Below, in pieces: positions 1-5,910 of a stretch of 6,456 bases of DNA (positions are counted from its first letter, which is position 1; the number at the start of each line of letters is the position of its first letter). Origin of the DNA: Candidatus Njordarchaeum guaymasense (GTDB taxonomy: Archaea > Asgardarchaeota > Njordarchaeia > Njordarchaeales > Njordarchaeaceae). Location of the stretch: NCBI GenBank assembly GCA_030587605.1, contig JAUQYT010000214.1, positions 1-6,456 of the forward strand, written 5' to 3'. A program made the translations under genes and the position numbers. Under the pieces are notes generated by a model, which was not told the origin of the DNA, made no database searches, and worked only from the letters and a program-made list of their open reading frames with translations.

Positions 1-120
1 GGCAGAAGTAGAACCGTCGAATGCTTTGATGTAGTAATTTCCTCCAGGAACCTCAAGTGTTGTTGGTACCATTCCATTGATCCAGTTGTATCCAATGGTA
101 TACTTCAAATCTCCAGAAGC
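1..120 (-). pseudogene. Coding-like fragment, beta-domain type, no credible start; runs off the left edge
   Basis: Read on the minus strand from 120 down to 1, this frame is open for 40 codons and gives a protein-like sequence that includes YTIGYNWINGMVPTTLEVPG followed by GNYYIKAFDG. This resembles a strand-turn-strand repeat of an extracellular beta-sandwich or PEGA-like domain, though I cannot name the family. A TGA at 123-121 closes the frame upstream and a TAG lies shortly before it. The only start codons inside are a TTG at 108-106 and an ATG at 72-70, neither with a good ribosome site or TATA box. The upstream part of such a protein is therefore missing, which suggests a 5'-truncated or frameshifted gene. 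It could also be a short intact gene using an internal start. The rest lies outside the window. Confidence 0.33.
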
Positions 121-123
121 TCA

Positions 124-599
124 ACAAAGTCCATTTCTCTAGGAGAGCCCAAGCGATAGTCTGGCATCCGAAGAGAGACATGTGGGTCGACTCTCCGCCA
201 TGCCTGCAGAGGGTTTGGTGCACAGTCAGGGAGGACAAGCTCATCATGCACACAACTTGGCGGAGCCGCGACATCTACCGAGCCATGCACATGAACATGC
301 TCGCGTTGACTGAACTCCAGAGCGCTCGCGAGAGAAGTGCAAAGCTGTTTCCCCGCCCAATTGCCATCTCTTGGGGATCGAGCGTTCACCGACCTCTTGC
401 CCTCACAATTCCTTTCGGTCTGATCATCCTCCATACGAAGATCAGGAGGAGAGAAACCAAGACCAAGAAAGGATGGGGCTCAGAGGACGGATAGCCTGCC
501 GCAATCGTCCTATTGTTCAGACGGTTCACCGATTTCCCAGAAGCAACCATTTTAGTGATCACCATATCCCGCTCTGTGGTTCTTCCGGTGCCAGCCTAG
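124..599. other. Gene-poor stretch, no supported feature
   Basis: About 475 bases lie between the left-edge fragment and the stop of the small minus-strand gene. Open frames exist on both strands (for example minus 434-105 and plus 180-494), but their translations are rich in Cys, His, Arg and Pro in no recognisable order, they overlap each other, and none has a TATA box or ribosome site at a sensible distance. A weak inverted repeat (TCCTCC at 427-432 with GGAGGA at 445-450) is the only structure I noticed. It may be decayed coding sequence or plain intergenic DNA. Confidence 0.4.
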
Positions 600-875
600 T
601 CAAACAAGAGCCAAGGCTTGCTGCTTTTTCCTAGTCTTCCTCCCACGGCGGACTTCCTGTTTCGGTTTTTTTCTGCGTGTTATGAAGACTGATCCTCCTG
701 AGTTTAGGTGTTGAGCAACCTCATGGAGATCGAGTCCTACAGTCTCTTCTACATGGACGCTTTGTCCTTCATCATCGAAGAGGTATAAGACAAGGAAAAT
801 CTCTTGTTCCTCAGCATCATTTGATGCTTGGGCTAGATCCTCCATAGAATTGCCCTCCGCTACTGACTCGCTCAT
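600..875 (-). CDS. Small hypothetical protein with acidic N-terminus and basic C-terminal tail
   Basis: I do not recognise a named family. Numbering from the upstream GTG at 881 (93 residues), residues 1-27 are acidic and Ser/Ala rich. Residues 28-67 form a compact alternating region (EIFLVLYLFDDEG, then a helix with DLHEVAQHL, then GGSVFIT) that looks like a small beta-alpha-beta fold. Residues 69-87 are strongly basic (RRKKPK, RRGRKTRKK), as in proteins that contact nucleic acid or ribosomes. Three starts compete: GTG 881; ATG 875, with GGGAG 8 bases upstream (chosen); and ATG 845, with GGAGGG at 858-853 and a 7-base spacer, which would give 81 residues. The gene is divergent from the TrmB-MEDS regulator, and the TATA-like box at 940-952 read on the minus strand (TTTATATTTT) would give a leader of about 40 bases. 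The ordered hydrophobic pattern makes it likely real. Function is unknown. Confidence 0.68.
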   Translation of the reverse strand: MSESVAEGNSMEDLAQASNDAEEQEIFLVLYLFDDEGQSVHVEETVGLDLHEVAQHLNSGGSVFITRRKKPKQEVRRGRKTRKKQQALALV

Positions 876-939
876 GCTCACAACTCCCTTCTCGACTTGG
901 TTCCTGCATTCCTGTGTTCGGTCCTACTCTGTGGAATCC

Positions 940-952
940 AAAAAATATAAAA
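940..952. promoter_or_regulatory. Near-symmetric TATA box between divergent genes
   Basis: The AT-rich run AAAAAATATAAAA reads as a TATA element on the plus strand and as TTTTATATTTTTT on the minus strand. On the plus strand it predicts a start near 970-975, ahead of TTG 1028. On the minus strand it predicts a start near 920, ahead of ATG 875. It may serve either gene or both. The location is seen directly; promoter activity is inferred. Confidence 0.6.
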
Positions 953-959
953 GTGTGTG

Positions 960-975
960 ACTGTAAAGCTACAGT
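960..975. promoter_or_regulatory. Inverted repeat at the predicted transcription start of the TrmB-MEDS gene; candidate operator
   Basis: ACTGTA-AAGC-TACAGT is a perfect 6+4+6 inverted repeat. Its centre is about 21 bases downstream of the TATA centre, so it would cover the transcription start on the plus strand, a common place for archaeal repressors to bind. Autoregulation by the downstream TrmB-family protein is plausible, since members of that family often regulate themselves, but this is inference. Confidence 0.45.
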
Positions 976-1027
976 TACAAGTAATCGGTCTCAATTCGAC
1001 CTTGATGAAGGATTATGGTGGCGCAAT

Positions 1028-2446
1028 TTGTCATCTTTGGATAGTAACGCCGAGGTTCTCTCAGATTTCGGTCTCACGCCCTATCAGGCAAGGGTCTACT
1101 TAGCAGCGGTTCAGCTTGGTTTGGCTTCGGTGAGTAAGATCGCAAAGGTATCGAGGGTGCGGCGGGAAGAAGTGTACAGAACGTTGCCGACTCTCGAGAA
1201 CATGGGTCTAACGGAGAGAGTGCTAGGTAAGCCGTTTTTGATAAGGGCGATACCCGTTGAGGATGCCCTTTCCTTCCTCATTGAACGGGAACAAGATAGT
1301 GCGCACAAAAGAATGGTGGCGCTGACGGCTAGAAGGGAGGAGTTCGTAAGGAGATTCAAGGCAGAGGCCAAGGGAATCGGTTTGGAAGAAGAAAAAGATC
1401 AGTTCATCTTGGTTCCCGAAAGGGAAGCAACAATCCGCAGATGCGTCTCAATGATCAACAATGCCAAGAAAACGATTGACATAGTAACTTCCAGAACAAA
1501 ACTGGCTAAGTGCATGTTTATTCACTCGGACCATCTCAGGAAATGCGTGAAAAGAGGGACAAAGGTTCGCATAGTCACCGAGCAACCTGAGGACGAGGAA
1601 GACACTCTTCCCTTGATCATAGAGAGGTGTATTCCGGGGAACTCTTTCGAACTGAGGTATGTAGATACGCTCCAAGGTCACTTCATGATAGTCGATACTA
1701 AGGAAGCATTCGTCACAACTTCGACAGATGCAAATTTCGCTGAGAGCCCCGGTCTGTGGACAAATAGCAGCAGCCTTACGGCGCTCCTGCAGAAAAACTT
1801 CGAAGACATATGGCACACTTCCCGGAAATGGACTGATGTGCCATATTCTGAGGCCAAAATGGCCCTAAGGTTCACCTGCCAGCTAAAGCCTTCAGATCAC
1901 GCGATATTCGTCTATGATTCGCAAAAGACGAAACACAACGTTCTTTTCAACTACATCAAGAACGCCTTTGAAAGCGGCGAGGCTGCCATATATGTTTGCT
2001 CAGAAGAGAGCACAGACCAGATAAGAGAGGCTATGAAACGATTTGGCATCAAAGTAGAAGAGCAGGAGCGAAAGGGTGCCTTGCGCATCCTCGACTACAC
2101 AGATTTCTATATAATAGAGGGAAAATTCAGCTCACAGAACACCCAGCGGCTGTGGAGCGAATTCTACGAGGATGCCCTATCTAAGGGCTTCAAAGGCCTG
2201 AGAGTCACGGGAGAGGTGGCATGCTTCTTTAAGCACGGCTTAGCCCGTGAGCTATCAGAGTATGAGAAATCGTTGCACAGAGTCCTCGACATCCCGATGG
2301 TTGCCATCTGCGCATATAACGCACGTGTCCTATCTGAGAATAAAGATGTGGTCAACCTCTACAACGAATTGGTTCGATCTCACGGGACAGTCCTCTTCGA
2401 AGGGACGAACCGCAAACTGGGCAGAATAGAGATTCGAAAGGTGTAA
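1028..2446 (+). CDS. TrmB-family winged-helix regulator with C-terminal MEDS sensory domain
   Basis: Likely a DNA-binding transcription regulator that senses a small molecule or redox signal. Residues are numbered from an upstream GTG at 914, which would give 510 aa. Residues 47-110 are the TrmB winged helix (LSDFGLTPYQARVYLAAVQL, then KVSRVRREEVYRTLPTLENMGL, then a wing). Residues 120-150 are a charged helix suited to dimerisation. Residues 165-305 resemble the PLD-like TrmB effector region, with a degenerate HxK-type motif (GHFMIVDTKEAFV; H256 and D261 kept, Lys replaced by Met). Residues 325-495 match a MEDS domain (HAIFVYDS, GEAAIYVCSEES, GLRVTGE, YEKSLHRVLDIPM, ICAYN). The 914 start is doubtful because a TATA box and inverted repeat lie inside it and the first ~38 residues look unconstrained. 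TTG 1028 has GGTGG at 1017-1021 and gives 472 residues; TTG 1037 is another option. The ligand and target genes are not evident. Confidence 0.93.
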   Translation: MSSLDSNAEVLSDFGLTPYQARVYLAAVQLGLASVSKIAKVSRVRREEVYRTLPTLENMGLTERVLGKPFLIRAIPVEDALSFLIEREQDSAHKRMVALTARREEFVRRFKAEAKGIGLEEEKDQFILVPEREATIRRCVSMINNAKKTIDIVTSRTKLAKCMFIHSDHLRKCVKRGTKVRIVTEQPEDEEDTLPLIIERCIPGNSFELRYVDTLQGHFMIVDTKEAFVTTSTDANFAESPGLWTNSSSLTALLQKNFEDIWHTSRKWTDVPYSEAKMALRFTCQLKPSDHAIFVYDSQKTKHNVLFNYIKNAFESGEAAIYVCSEESTDQIREAMKRFGIKVEEQERKGALRILDYTDFYIIEGKFSSQNTQRLWSEFYEDALSKGFKGLRVTGEVACFFKHGLARELSEYEKSLHRVLDIPMVAICAYNARVLSENKDVVNLYNELVRSHGTVLFEGTNRKLGRIEIRKV

Positions 2447-2476
2447 GTCCGGACAACGCCGTAGACAGATGGGAGA

Positions 2477-2491
2477 AGGCCGATCTGGCCT
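2477..2491 (+). terminator. Short GC hairpin after the regulator gene
   Basis: AGGCC-GATCT-GGCCT forms a 5-bp stem with a 5-base loop, starting 31 bases after the TrmB-MEDS stop. There is no T-tract after it, so a terminator role is weak. It could be a 3'-end structure or chance. Confidence 0.22.
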
Positions 2492-2559
2492 AGACTGAAG
2501 ACACGGAGAGGCTGTTCCCTATCTGGGCTCACCCTCAAGCAGGGATGGCCATGTCAATC

Positions 2560-2611
2560 TGTGGGACCACAAACAAAGAGAGAACCTTATGATATTCCCC
2601 AATCAGGGAAT
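2560..2611. promoter_or_regulatory. Two palindromic sites upstream of the FMN reductase promoter
   Basis: TGTGG-GA-CCACA lies at 2560-2571 and ATTCCC-CAATCA-GGGAAT at 2594-2611. Both are perfect in their arms and lie 70-120 bases upstream of the TATA box of the reductase gene, in otherwise featureless sequence. They may be upstream protein-binding sites or hairpins in the 3' tail of the preceding transcript. A chance origin cannot be excluded. Confidence 0.25.
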
Positions 2612-2678
2612 CCAGCGCGAACGTTACCTGGAAAAGCCAACCTTTGGGCGTTCTTCGTCGAGTATGTCACTATCATAG

Positions 2679-2688
2679 CTTAAATATT
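2679..2688 (+). promoter_or_regulatory. TATA box of the FMN reductase gene
   Basis: CTTAAATATT is centred about 25 bases before the ATG at 2709, which places transcription initiation at or next to the start codon. No ribosome site precedes the ATG, so the mRNA is probably leaderless. A short palindrome, CTATCATAG (2670-2678), abuts the box upstream. Confidence 0.6.
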
Positions 2689-2708
2689 CTATCTGACGAT
2701 TAACTGGC

Positions 2709-3278
2709 ATGGCACGACCCATCTCGATCCTAGGTTTTGCTGGCAGCCTACGAAAGGGTTCATACAACAAGGCATTGCTACGCGCATCTGGGGAACTAGC
2801 GCCACAGAATGCGAAACTTGAAATATTCGACCTTGAAGGAATCCCGGTCTACAATCAAGACTTGGAATACCAGATGCCTAAGAAAGTCAAGGAATTCAAA
2901 AGAAAGATCAAAGCGGCTGACGCCATTCTAATTGCCACACCGGAATACAACTACTCGTTTCCAGGCGTTCTAAAGAATGCGATCGACTGGGCTTCCAGGC
3001 CTTGGGGAGACAATTCCTTTGAGGATAAGCCGGTTGCGATAATGGGCGCCTCACCAGGGAGAATCGGGACCGCGAGAGCACAGTATCATCTGCGGCAGGT
3101 CTGTGTCCATGTTAACATGCACCCACTTAACAGGCCAGAGGTCTTCGTGACCTTCGCAGGAGACAAATTCGATGCCAAAGGAAGGCTAAAGGACAAGGAT
3201 ACTGTGGAAATAGTGCGCCAGATGTTGGAGGAACTGGTTATCTGGACAAGAAGACTGAAAGGACCGGATACCGGTTAA
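2709..3278 (+). CDS. NAD(P)H-dependent FMN reductase family protein (quinone/chromate reductase type)
   Basis: A soluble flavodoxin-like enzyme that transfers electrons from NAD(P)H through bound FMN to quinones, free flavins or other acceptors. All 189 residues fit the usual 175-195 of the family. Residues 4-10 form the first strand, and GSLRKGSYNK (12-21) is the FMN-phosphate loop. The family signature TPEYNYSFPGVLKNAIDW (77-94) packs on the flavin, and ASPGRIGTARAQ (114-125) is the second conserved loop near the isoalloxazine ring. The ATG at 2709 is supported by a TATA box 25 bases upstream. The gene has its own promoter and converges on the hemerythrin gene, 130 bases away. In relatives these enzymes act in quinone detoxification, chromate reduction or oxidative-stress defence. 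The physiological acceptor cannot be told from sequence, so I give no gene symbol. Confidence 0.93.
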   Translation: MARPISILGFAGSLRKGSYNKALLRASGELAPQNAKLEIFDLEGIPVYNQDLEYQMPKKVKEFKRKIKAADAILIATPEYNYSFPGVLKNAIDWASRPWGDNSFEDKPVAIMGASPGRIGTARAQYHLRQVCVHVNMHPLNRPEVFVTFAGDKFDAKGRLKDKDTVEIVRQMLEELVIWTRRLKGPDTG

Positions 3279-3302
3279 AGGATGACGACTTGGCTCTAGC
3301 TC

Positions 3303-3340
3303 TGGCACACTGACGATATGCTCGGTCGTTCGAAGTGCCA
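3303..3340. terminator. Inverted repeat between convergent genes
   Basis: TGGCAC (3303-3308) and GTGCCA (3335-3340) form a perfect 6-bp inverted repeat with a 26-base spacer, inside the 130-base gap between the convergent reductase and hemerythrin genes. A TTTT run at 3370-3373 follows for plus-strand transcripts. It could help to end transcription, but the long loop makes this uncertain. Confidence 0.2.
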
Positions 3341-3408
3341 CGAGACATGAGCACGCTCAGCCCTCTCTGGTTTTATGGGTCTTATTGCCTCAGGAACCAA
3401 TCAACGAA

Positions 3409-3984
3409 CTAGCCCACAACCGCCTTCTCCAGATACCCGACCAGATCGATGTACTTCTGATGATTTGCTTCCCCTATTCTTTCCCTTTCGACCTCTTCGA
3501 ATCTTTGGATCAGTTCAGCTCTGTCTGAATGTTTCAAAACGCCGTCGGCAAGAGGATACAACACGTTATCCTCCTTCCAGATATGCTGAGATAGAAGCCT
3601 TCCATAGTTTCGAGCGTATTCGACTATAGCTTCCTTTGCTCCCACATCACCGTTCTTGTACCTTTCGACAGCCTCTACCAGAGCCCTCACGATGCTTCTT
3701 CCTTGCTCGTGCTCGATCCGCATAACGTGTGTTGGTCCATTTTTCGGTACCCCTCTCTGCTCGACTAGGGGAAACAAGGTCTCTTCCTCCTTTCCGTGGT
3801 GGCAACGGTCAGCGAAAACACGGATGAAGTCCACGGCTTTCTCATAGAGCTCAAGCGGAACTTCTCCGCTCTTCAGCGCTTTTTCATTGGCGAGTTCCAG
3901 CACATGAAGCATTCGCTCTATTACTCGGTGTTCTTCCTTCAAGAGCTCGGTTGGCGACTCGAGGTCTCGGTTCATGGGCAACAT
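3409..3984 (-). CDS. Hemerythrin HHE-domain protein
   Basis: A predicted soluble four-helix protein with a di-iron centre that binds O2 or responds to oxygen, NO or iron. Candidate ligands occur in the expected order: H19 in LLKEEHRVIERML; H62/H63 and E66/E67 in DRCHHGKEEETLFPLVEQRG; H86 and H92 in THVMRIEHEQGR; and H134 with E138 or D139 in LLSQHIWKEDNVLYPLAD. Residues 152-185 form a charged helix (RAELIQRFEEVERERIG) that extends past the core, as in other stand-alone HHE proteins of about 180-190 residues. The ATG at 3984 is preferred because the TATA box on the minus strand (4016-4006) is centred 26 bases upstream, giving a leaderless mRNA; the in-frame ATG at 3975 is an alternative. It is convergent with the FMN reductase gene. 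A role in oxygen or nitrosative stress is inferred from the family. Confidence 0.93.
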   Translation of the reverse strand: MLPMNRDLESPTELLKEEHRVIERMLHVLELANEKALKSGEVPLELYEKAVDFIRVFADRCHHGKEEETLFPLVEQRGVPKNGPTHVMRIEHEQGRSIVRALVEAVERYKNGDVGAKEAIVEYARNYGRLLSQHIWKEDNVLYPLADGVLKHSDRAELIQRFEEVERERIGEANHQKYIDLVGYLEKAVVG

Positions 3985-4005
3985 CGATGCTTATGTAAGA
4001 TTGAC

Positions 4006-4016
4006 ATTTATATAGG
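4006..4016 (-). promoter_or_regulatory. TATA box of the hemerythrin gene
   Basis: Plus-strand ATTTATATAGG reads CCTATATAAAT on the minus strand and is centred 26 bases before the hemerythrin ATG at 3984. This is the strongest TATA box in the window and supports a leaderless transcript. Confidence 0.68.
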
Positions 4017-4017
4017 T

Positions 4018-4030
4018 ATAACTATGTTAT
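4018..4030. promoter_or_regulatory. Palindrome abutting the hemerythrin TATA box; candidate regulator site
   Basis: ATAAC-TAT-GTTAT is a perfect 5+3+5 inverted repeat located two bases upstream of the hemerythrin TATA box, over the position of the BRE. A protein bound here would be placed to block or help TFB/TBP recruitment. The sequence is AT-rich, so chance is possible. Confidence 0.38.
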
Positions 4031-4330
4031 GTCAGAATGGACCGCCCAAATGAGAACTGATCGGGATAAACAGAGTCAGTCCTAGACGCCCAGAAAAAGC
4101 ACCAGTATCTGTTTCCTCTGTCCTCTGCCATTCCCAGGCAGTGTCTCATAGGGATCCATAGGCACGAATATTTTGCTCACGGCATGGGTCTTGGCGCCAG
4201 TAGCAGAGGAGTTCGGGTTTGAACAGCAACCTCCTACCTCATCTCTCTCTGAGCGTAAGCTATCACGCGTTGTCCGCTGGCGCCCTTTCCTGCCGTATCT
4301 AAGCGACTATCTCCCGTTGGAGTGCTTGAC
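4031..4330. other. Intergenic stretch with no supported gene
   Basis: Between the hemerythrin promoter and the methyltransferase promoter I see no protein-like frame on either strand and no tRNA cloverleaf. A GTTCGGGTTTGAAC segment near 4210-4223 looks like part of a tRNA T-arm on the minus strand, but the flanking bases do not pair. An AT-rich patch (GAATATTTTG, about 4167-4176) has no gene at a suitable distance. A small RNA cannot be excluded. Confidence 0.4.
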
Positions 4331-4334
4331 TTTC

Positions 4335-4346
4335 TAAAGGTTTAAG
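4335..4346 (+). promoter_or_regulatory. Probable TATA element of the methyltransferase gene
   Basis: TAAAGGTTTAAG is the best TATA-like sequence upstream of the methyltransferase. It predicts transcription starting around 4365-4370 and so a leader of about 90-120 bases, unlike the leaderless genes nearby. The match is weaker than at the other promoters. Confidence 0.4.
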
Positions 4347-4358
4347 TGTTCGATTGTG

Positions 4359-4374
4359 CCCAGAATCTTCTGGG
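4359..4374. promoter_or_regulatory. Palindrome at the predicted transcription start of the methyltransferase gene; candidate operator
   Basis: CCCAGAA-TC-TTCTGGG is a perfect 7+2+7 inverted repeat centred about 23-25 bases downstream of the TATA-like TTTAAG. That is the same placement as the inverted repeat at 960-975 before the regulator gene, although the sequences differ. A dimeric repressor bound here would block initiation. With a 2-base spacer it is more likely a protein site than an RNA hairpin. Confidence 0.45.
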
Positions 4375-4459
4375 GAGACAGATTTGGAGCACCGGGACGG
4401 TTAAGGGCGAATTGGGTATCATCTAGGCCGGCTTGAGCGTGACTTCCTGAAGCAGGCTA

Positions 4460-5086
4460 ATGGTTGATGCCTCGTGGGGTAATGGTATGTCTTCACGACA
4501 CGAAAGAGGCTGGGATAGCGTATATCACCAGTATAGTCCAGACGTCTTGCCATGGGAACTGGGCAGGCCAAGAAGAGTCTTGGTGGAACTCGTGGAGTCC
4601 GGGCAACTTGCACCATGTAGGGCTTTGGATCTCTGCTGCGGGGCTGGAACCAATCCTGTGTATCTGGCTGAGAAAGGCTTCGAAGTCACTGCGCTGGATA
4701 TCTCGGACAGAGCGGTTGAGATTACTAAAGAGAAAGCAGATGGAGCGGTGGTAGACATGAACCTTGTTGTGGGAGATTTCCTGAACCTTCCTTTCAGATC
4801 GCAGGAGTTTGAGTTTGCCTTTGATTTCGGCTGTTTTCATCACGTTGGTGTCCAAGATAGACGCAGTTTTGTCAGTGGTCTGCACAGAGTTCTCAAGCCT
4901 AGGAGCTTATACCTCTTAGTCTGTTTCAGCTACAGGAATGGACCGTCTTGGCATCATTTCACAAAGAGACAGATCATTGACCTTTTCGACGGCTTTTTCG
5001 AGATTGAGCGGATCAAGCATATCTCATCAGTTGAACGAGACCGAGCTATGCGATACTTCTATGAAGTGCTTATGCGGAGAAAGTAA
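4460..5086 (+). CDS. Class I SAM-dependent methyltransferase
   Basis: A Rossmann-fold enzyme that transfers a methyl group from S-adenosylmethionine to an unknown acceptor. Residues 18-36 (GWDSVYHQYSPDVLPWELGR) are the N-terminal cap found in TehB/thiopurine-methyltransferase-like proteins. ALDLCCGAGTN (55-65) is SAM motif I, D80 in VTALDIS is the acidic residue expected to bind the ribose, and GDFLNLPF (105-112) is the adenine-side motif. FDFGCFHHV (121-129) is post-motif II, and LHRVLKPRSLYLLVCFSY (141-158) covers the next helix-strand. Its 208 residues fit single-domain members. The ATG at 4460 has only a weak upstream GCAGG; the in-frame ATG at 4487 follows GTGGGG by 7 bases and may be the true start (199 residues). 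The membrane reductase begins 44 bases downstream with no promoter of its own, suggesting co-transcription. Substrate unknown; small toxic compounds such as metalloids or thiols are only possibilities. Confidence 0.9.
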   Translation: MVDASWGNGMSSRHERGWDSVYHQYSPDVLPWELGRPRRVLVELVESGQLAPCRALDLCCGAGTNPVYLAEKGFEVTALDISDRAVEITKEKADGAVVDMNLVVGDFLNLPFRSQEFEFAFDFGCFHHVGVQDRRSFVSGLHRVLKPRSLYLLVCFSYRNGPSWHHFTKRQIIDLFDGFFEIERIKHISSVERDRAMRYFYEVLMRRK

Positions 5087-5130
5087 CGCTTCAACCAGCA
5101 TCAGGACACTTCCCAACAAAACGCAGAAAT

Positions 5131-5790
5131 ATGCCTAGGCGAATGCTGCAAACACCGGTTCCGGAAGGGTTGTATTCGTTCATGATGCTCAAATGGCAAG
5201 GAGCTGCTTTCAGTCTGTCGATCATCGTACTAGCAGCCATAATCGCAGTTTCCTCCATCTCAACTCCGTACAGCAACGCACTTGGGTTGGTCGTCAGATT
5301 GTCTGCTCTATACGGCTACTTAATGCTGAGCATTGCCGCCATAATGACCTCTTTCGTGAGGGAGGTCACCAAGATGCTCAGCAGCCCATTCATCAAGGTG
5401 CATCATTTTTTTGCAGTACTAGGCATAATCTTCATAACGGTTCACCCTGTCGCCTACGCGCTTGAAACCATGGATATGACGGTGTTTCTGCCCAGTTTCG
5501 AGTCCTGGCATCTTTTCTGGTCGTACGCAGGAAAACCTGCCTTCCTCATCCTCTATGTTGCGGTGATGGCTGCACTTCTGCGCAGGAGAATATACCAATA
5601 TTGGCGTTTGCTTCATGCTCTCATGAATATCGTGCTTCTTCTGGGAATAGTTCACGCCAATCTCATCGGAACGGATCTCAGGACTACAGCTATCAACGCT
5701 ATCTTCAACATACTCTTCGGGGCGTCAGCTGTGGCGTTTGTTCTTAGGCGTCTGCAGCAACATCGAACCAGAAAGATGCGCAGACACTAG
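5131..5790 (+). CDS. Ferric-reductase-like transmembrane protein (heme-binding, six helices)
   Basis: A predicted integral-membrane b-type cytochrome that moves electrons across the membrane. It has about six hydrophobic helices (residues near 24-42, 50-77, 90-112, 126-150, 158-180 and 187-207) and a basic cytosolic tail (RRLQQHRTRKMRRH). Two helices carry paired histidines: H91/H92 with H105 (KVHHFFAVLGIIFITVHPVA) and H162 with H175 (LLHALMNIVLLLGIVHAN). This 12-13-residue spacing on two helices is how the ferric reductase, NADPH oxidase and YedZ/MsrQ superfamily binds stacked hemes. At 219 residues it is only the membrane core; the FAD and NAD(P)H domains of full ferric reductases are absent. 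It lies 44 bases after the methyltransferase and 120 bases before a FAD/NAD oxidoreductase. The ATG at 5131 gives a short cytosolic lead, and Met18/Met19 are alternatives. Partner and acceptor are unknown. Confidence 0.85.
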   Translation: MPRRMLQTPVPEGLYSFMMLKWQGAAFSLSIIVLAAIIAVSSISTPYSNALGLVVRLSALYGYLMLSIAAIMTSFVREVTKMLSSPFIKVHHFFAVLGIIFITVHPVAYALETMDMTVFLPSFESWHLFWSYAGKPAFLILYVAVMAALLRRRIYQYWRLLHALMNIVLLLGIVHANLIGTDLRTTAINAIFNILFGASAVAFVLRRLQQHRTRKMRRH

Positions 5791-5828
5791 AACCATCTGC
5801 TCTGTTTGACGGATCCTTCATGTAGGAT

Positions 5829-5848
5829 GGGTGTTCTGACCCCTTTTT
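5829..5848 (+). terminator. Hairpin plus T-run after the membrane reductase gene
   Basis: GGGT-GTTCTG-ACCC (5829-5842) followed by C and TTTTT (5844-5848) lies about 40 bases after the reductase stop. The 4-bp stem is short, but the T-run is the element archaeal RNA polymerase needs to terminate. It would separate this gene from the oxidoreductase, which has its own TATA-like box. Confidence 0.45.
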
Positions 5849-5879
5849 GGCGTGACATTGCATCGGCACCATCATTATG

Positions 5880-5887
5880 TTTTTATG
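5880..5887 (+). promoter_or_regulatory. TATA-like box of the FAD/NAD oxidoreductase gene
   Basis: TTTTTATG is centred about 27 bases before the ATG at 5911, which has no ribosome site, so a leaderless mRNA is likely, as for the FMN reductase and hemerythrin genes. The match to consensus is moderate. Confidence 0.45.
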
Positions 5888-5910
5888 AGCGCTTCTGCTA
5901 TGAGCTTGGC

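Noticed and set aside
105..434. Minus-strand open frame of 109 codons
   Set aside because: Its composition is not protein-like, it has no promoter or ribosome site, and the frame does not join the coding-like fragment at 1-120 without a frameshift.
180..634. Two overlapping plus-strand open frames
   Set aside because: They overlap each other, and the second also runs antisense into the end of the better-supported small minus-strand gene. Neither translation shows any domain-like pattern.
1111..2355. Minus-strand frames inside the TrmB-MEDS gene
   Set aside because: They are shadows of a long gene with recognisable domains throughout.
3375..4053. Plus-strand frames opposite the hemerythrin gene
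   Set aside because: They are antisense shadows of a clear hemerythrin with its ligand residues in order.
4205..4230. Possible tRNA T-arm (GTTCAAACCCGAAC on the minus strand)
   Set aside because: The bases flanking the loop do not form the five-pair stem, and no acceptor, D or anticodon arm can be placed around it.
4464..4885. Alternative frames on both strands across the methyltransferase gene
   Set aside because: The frame starting at 4460 contains all SAM-binding motifs in order; the others contain none.
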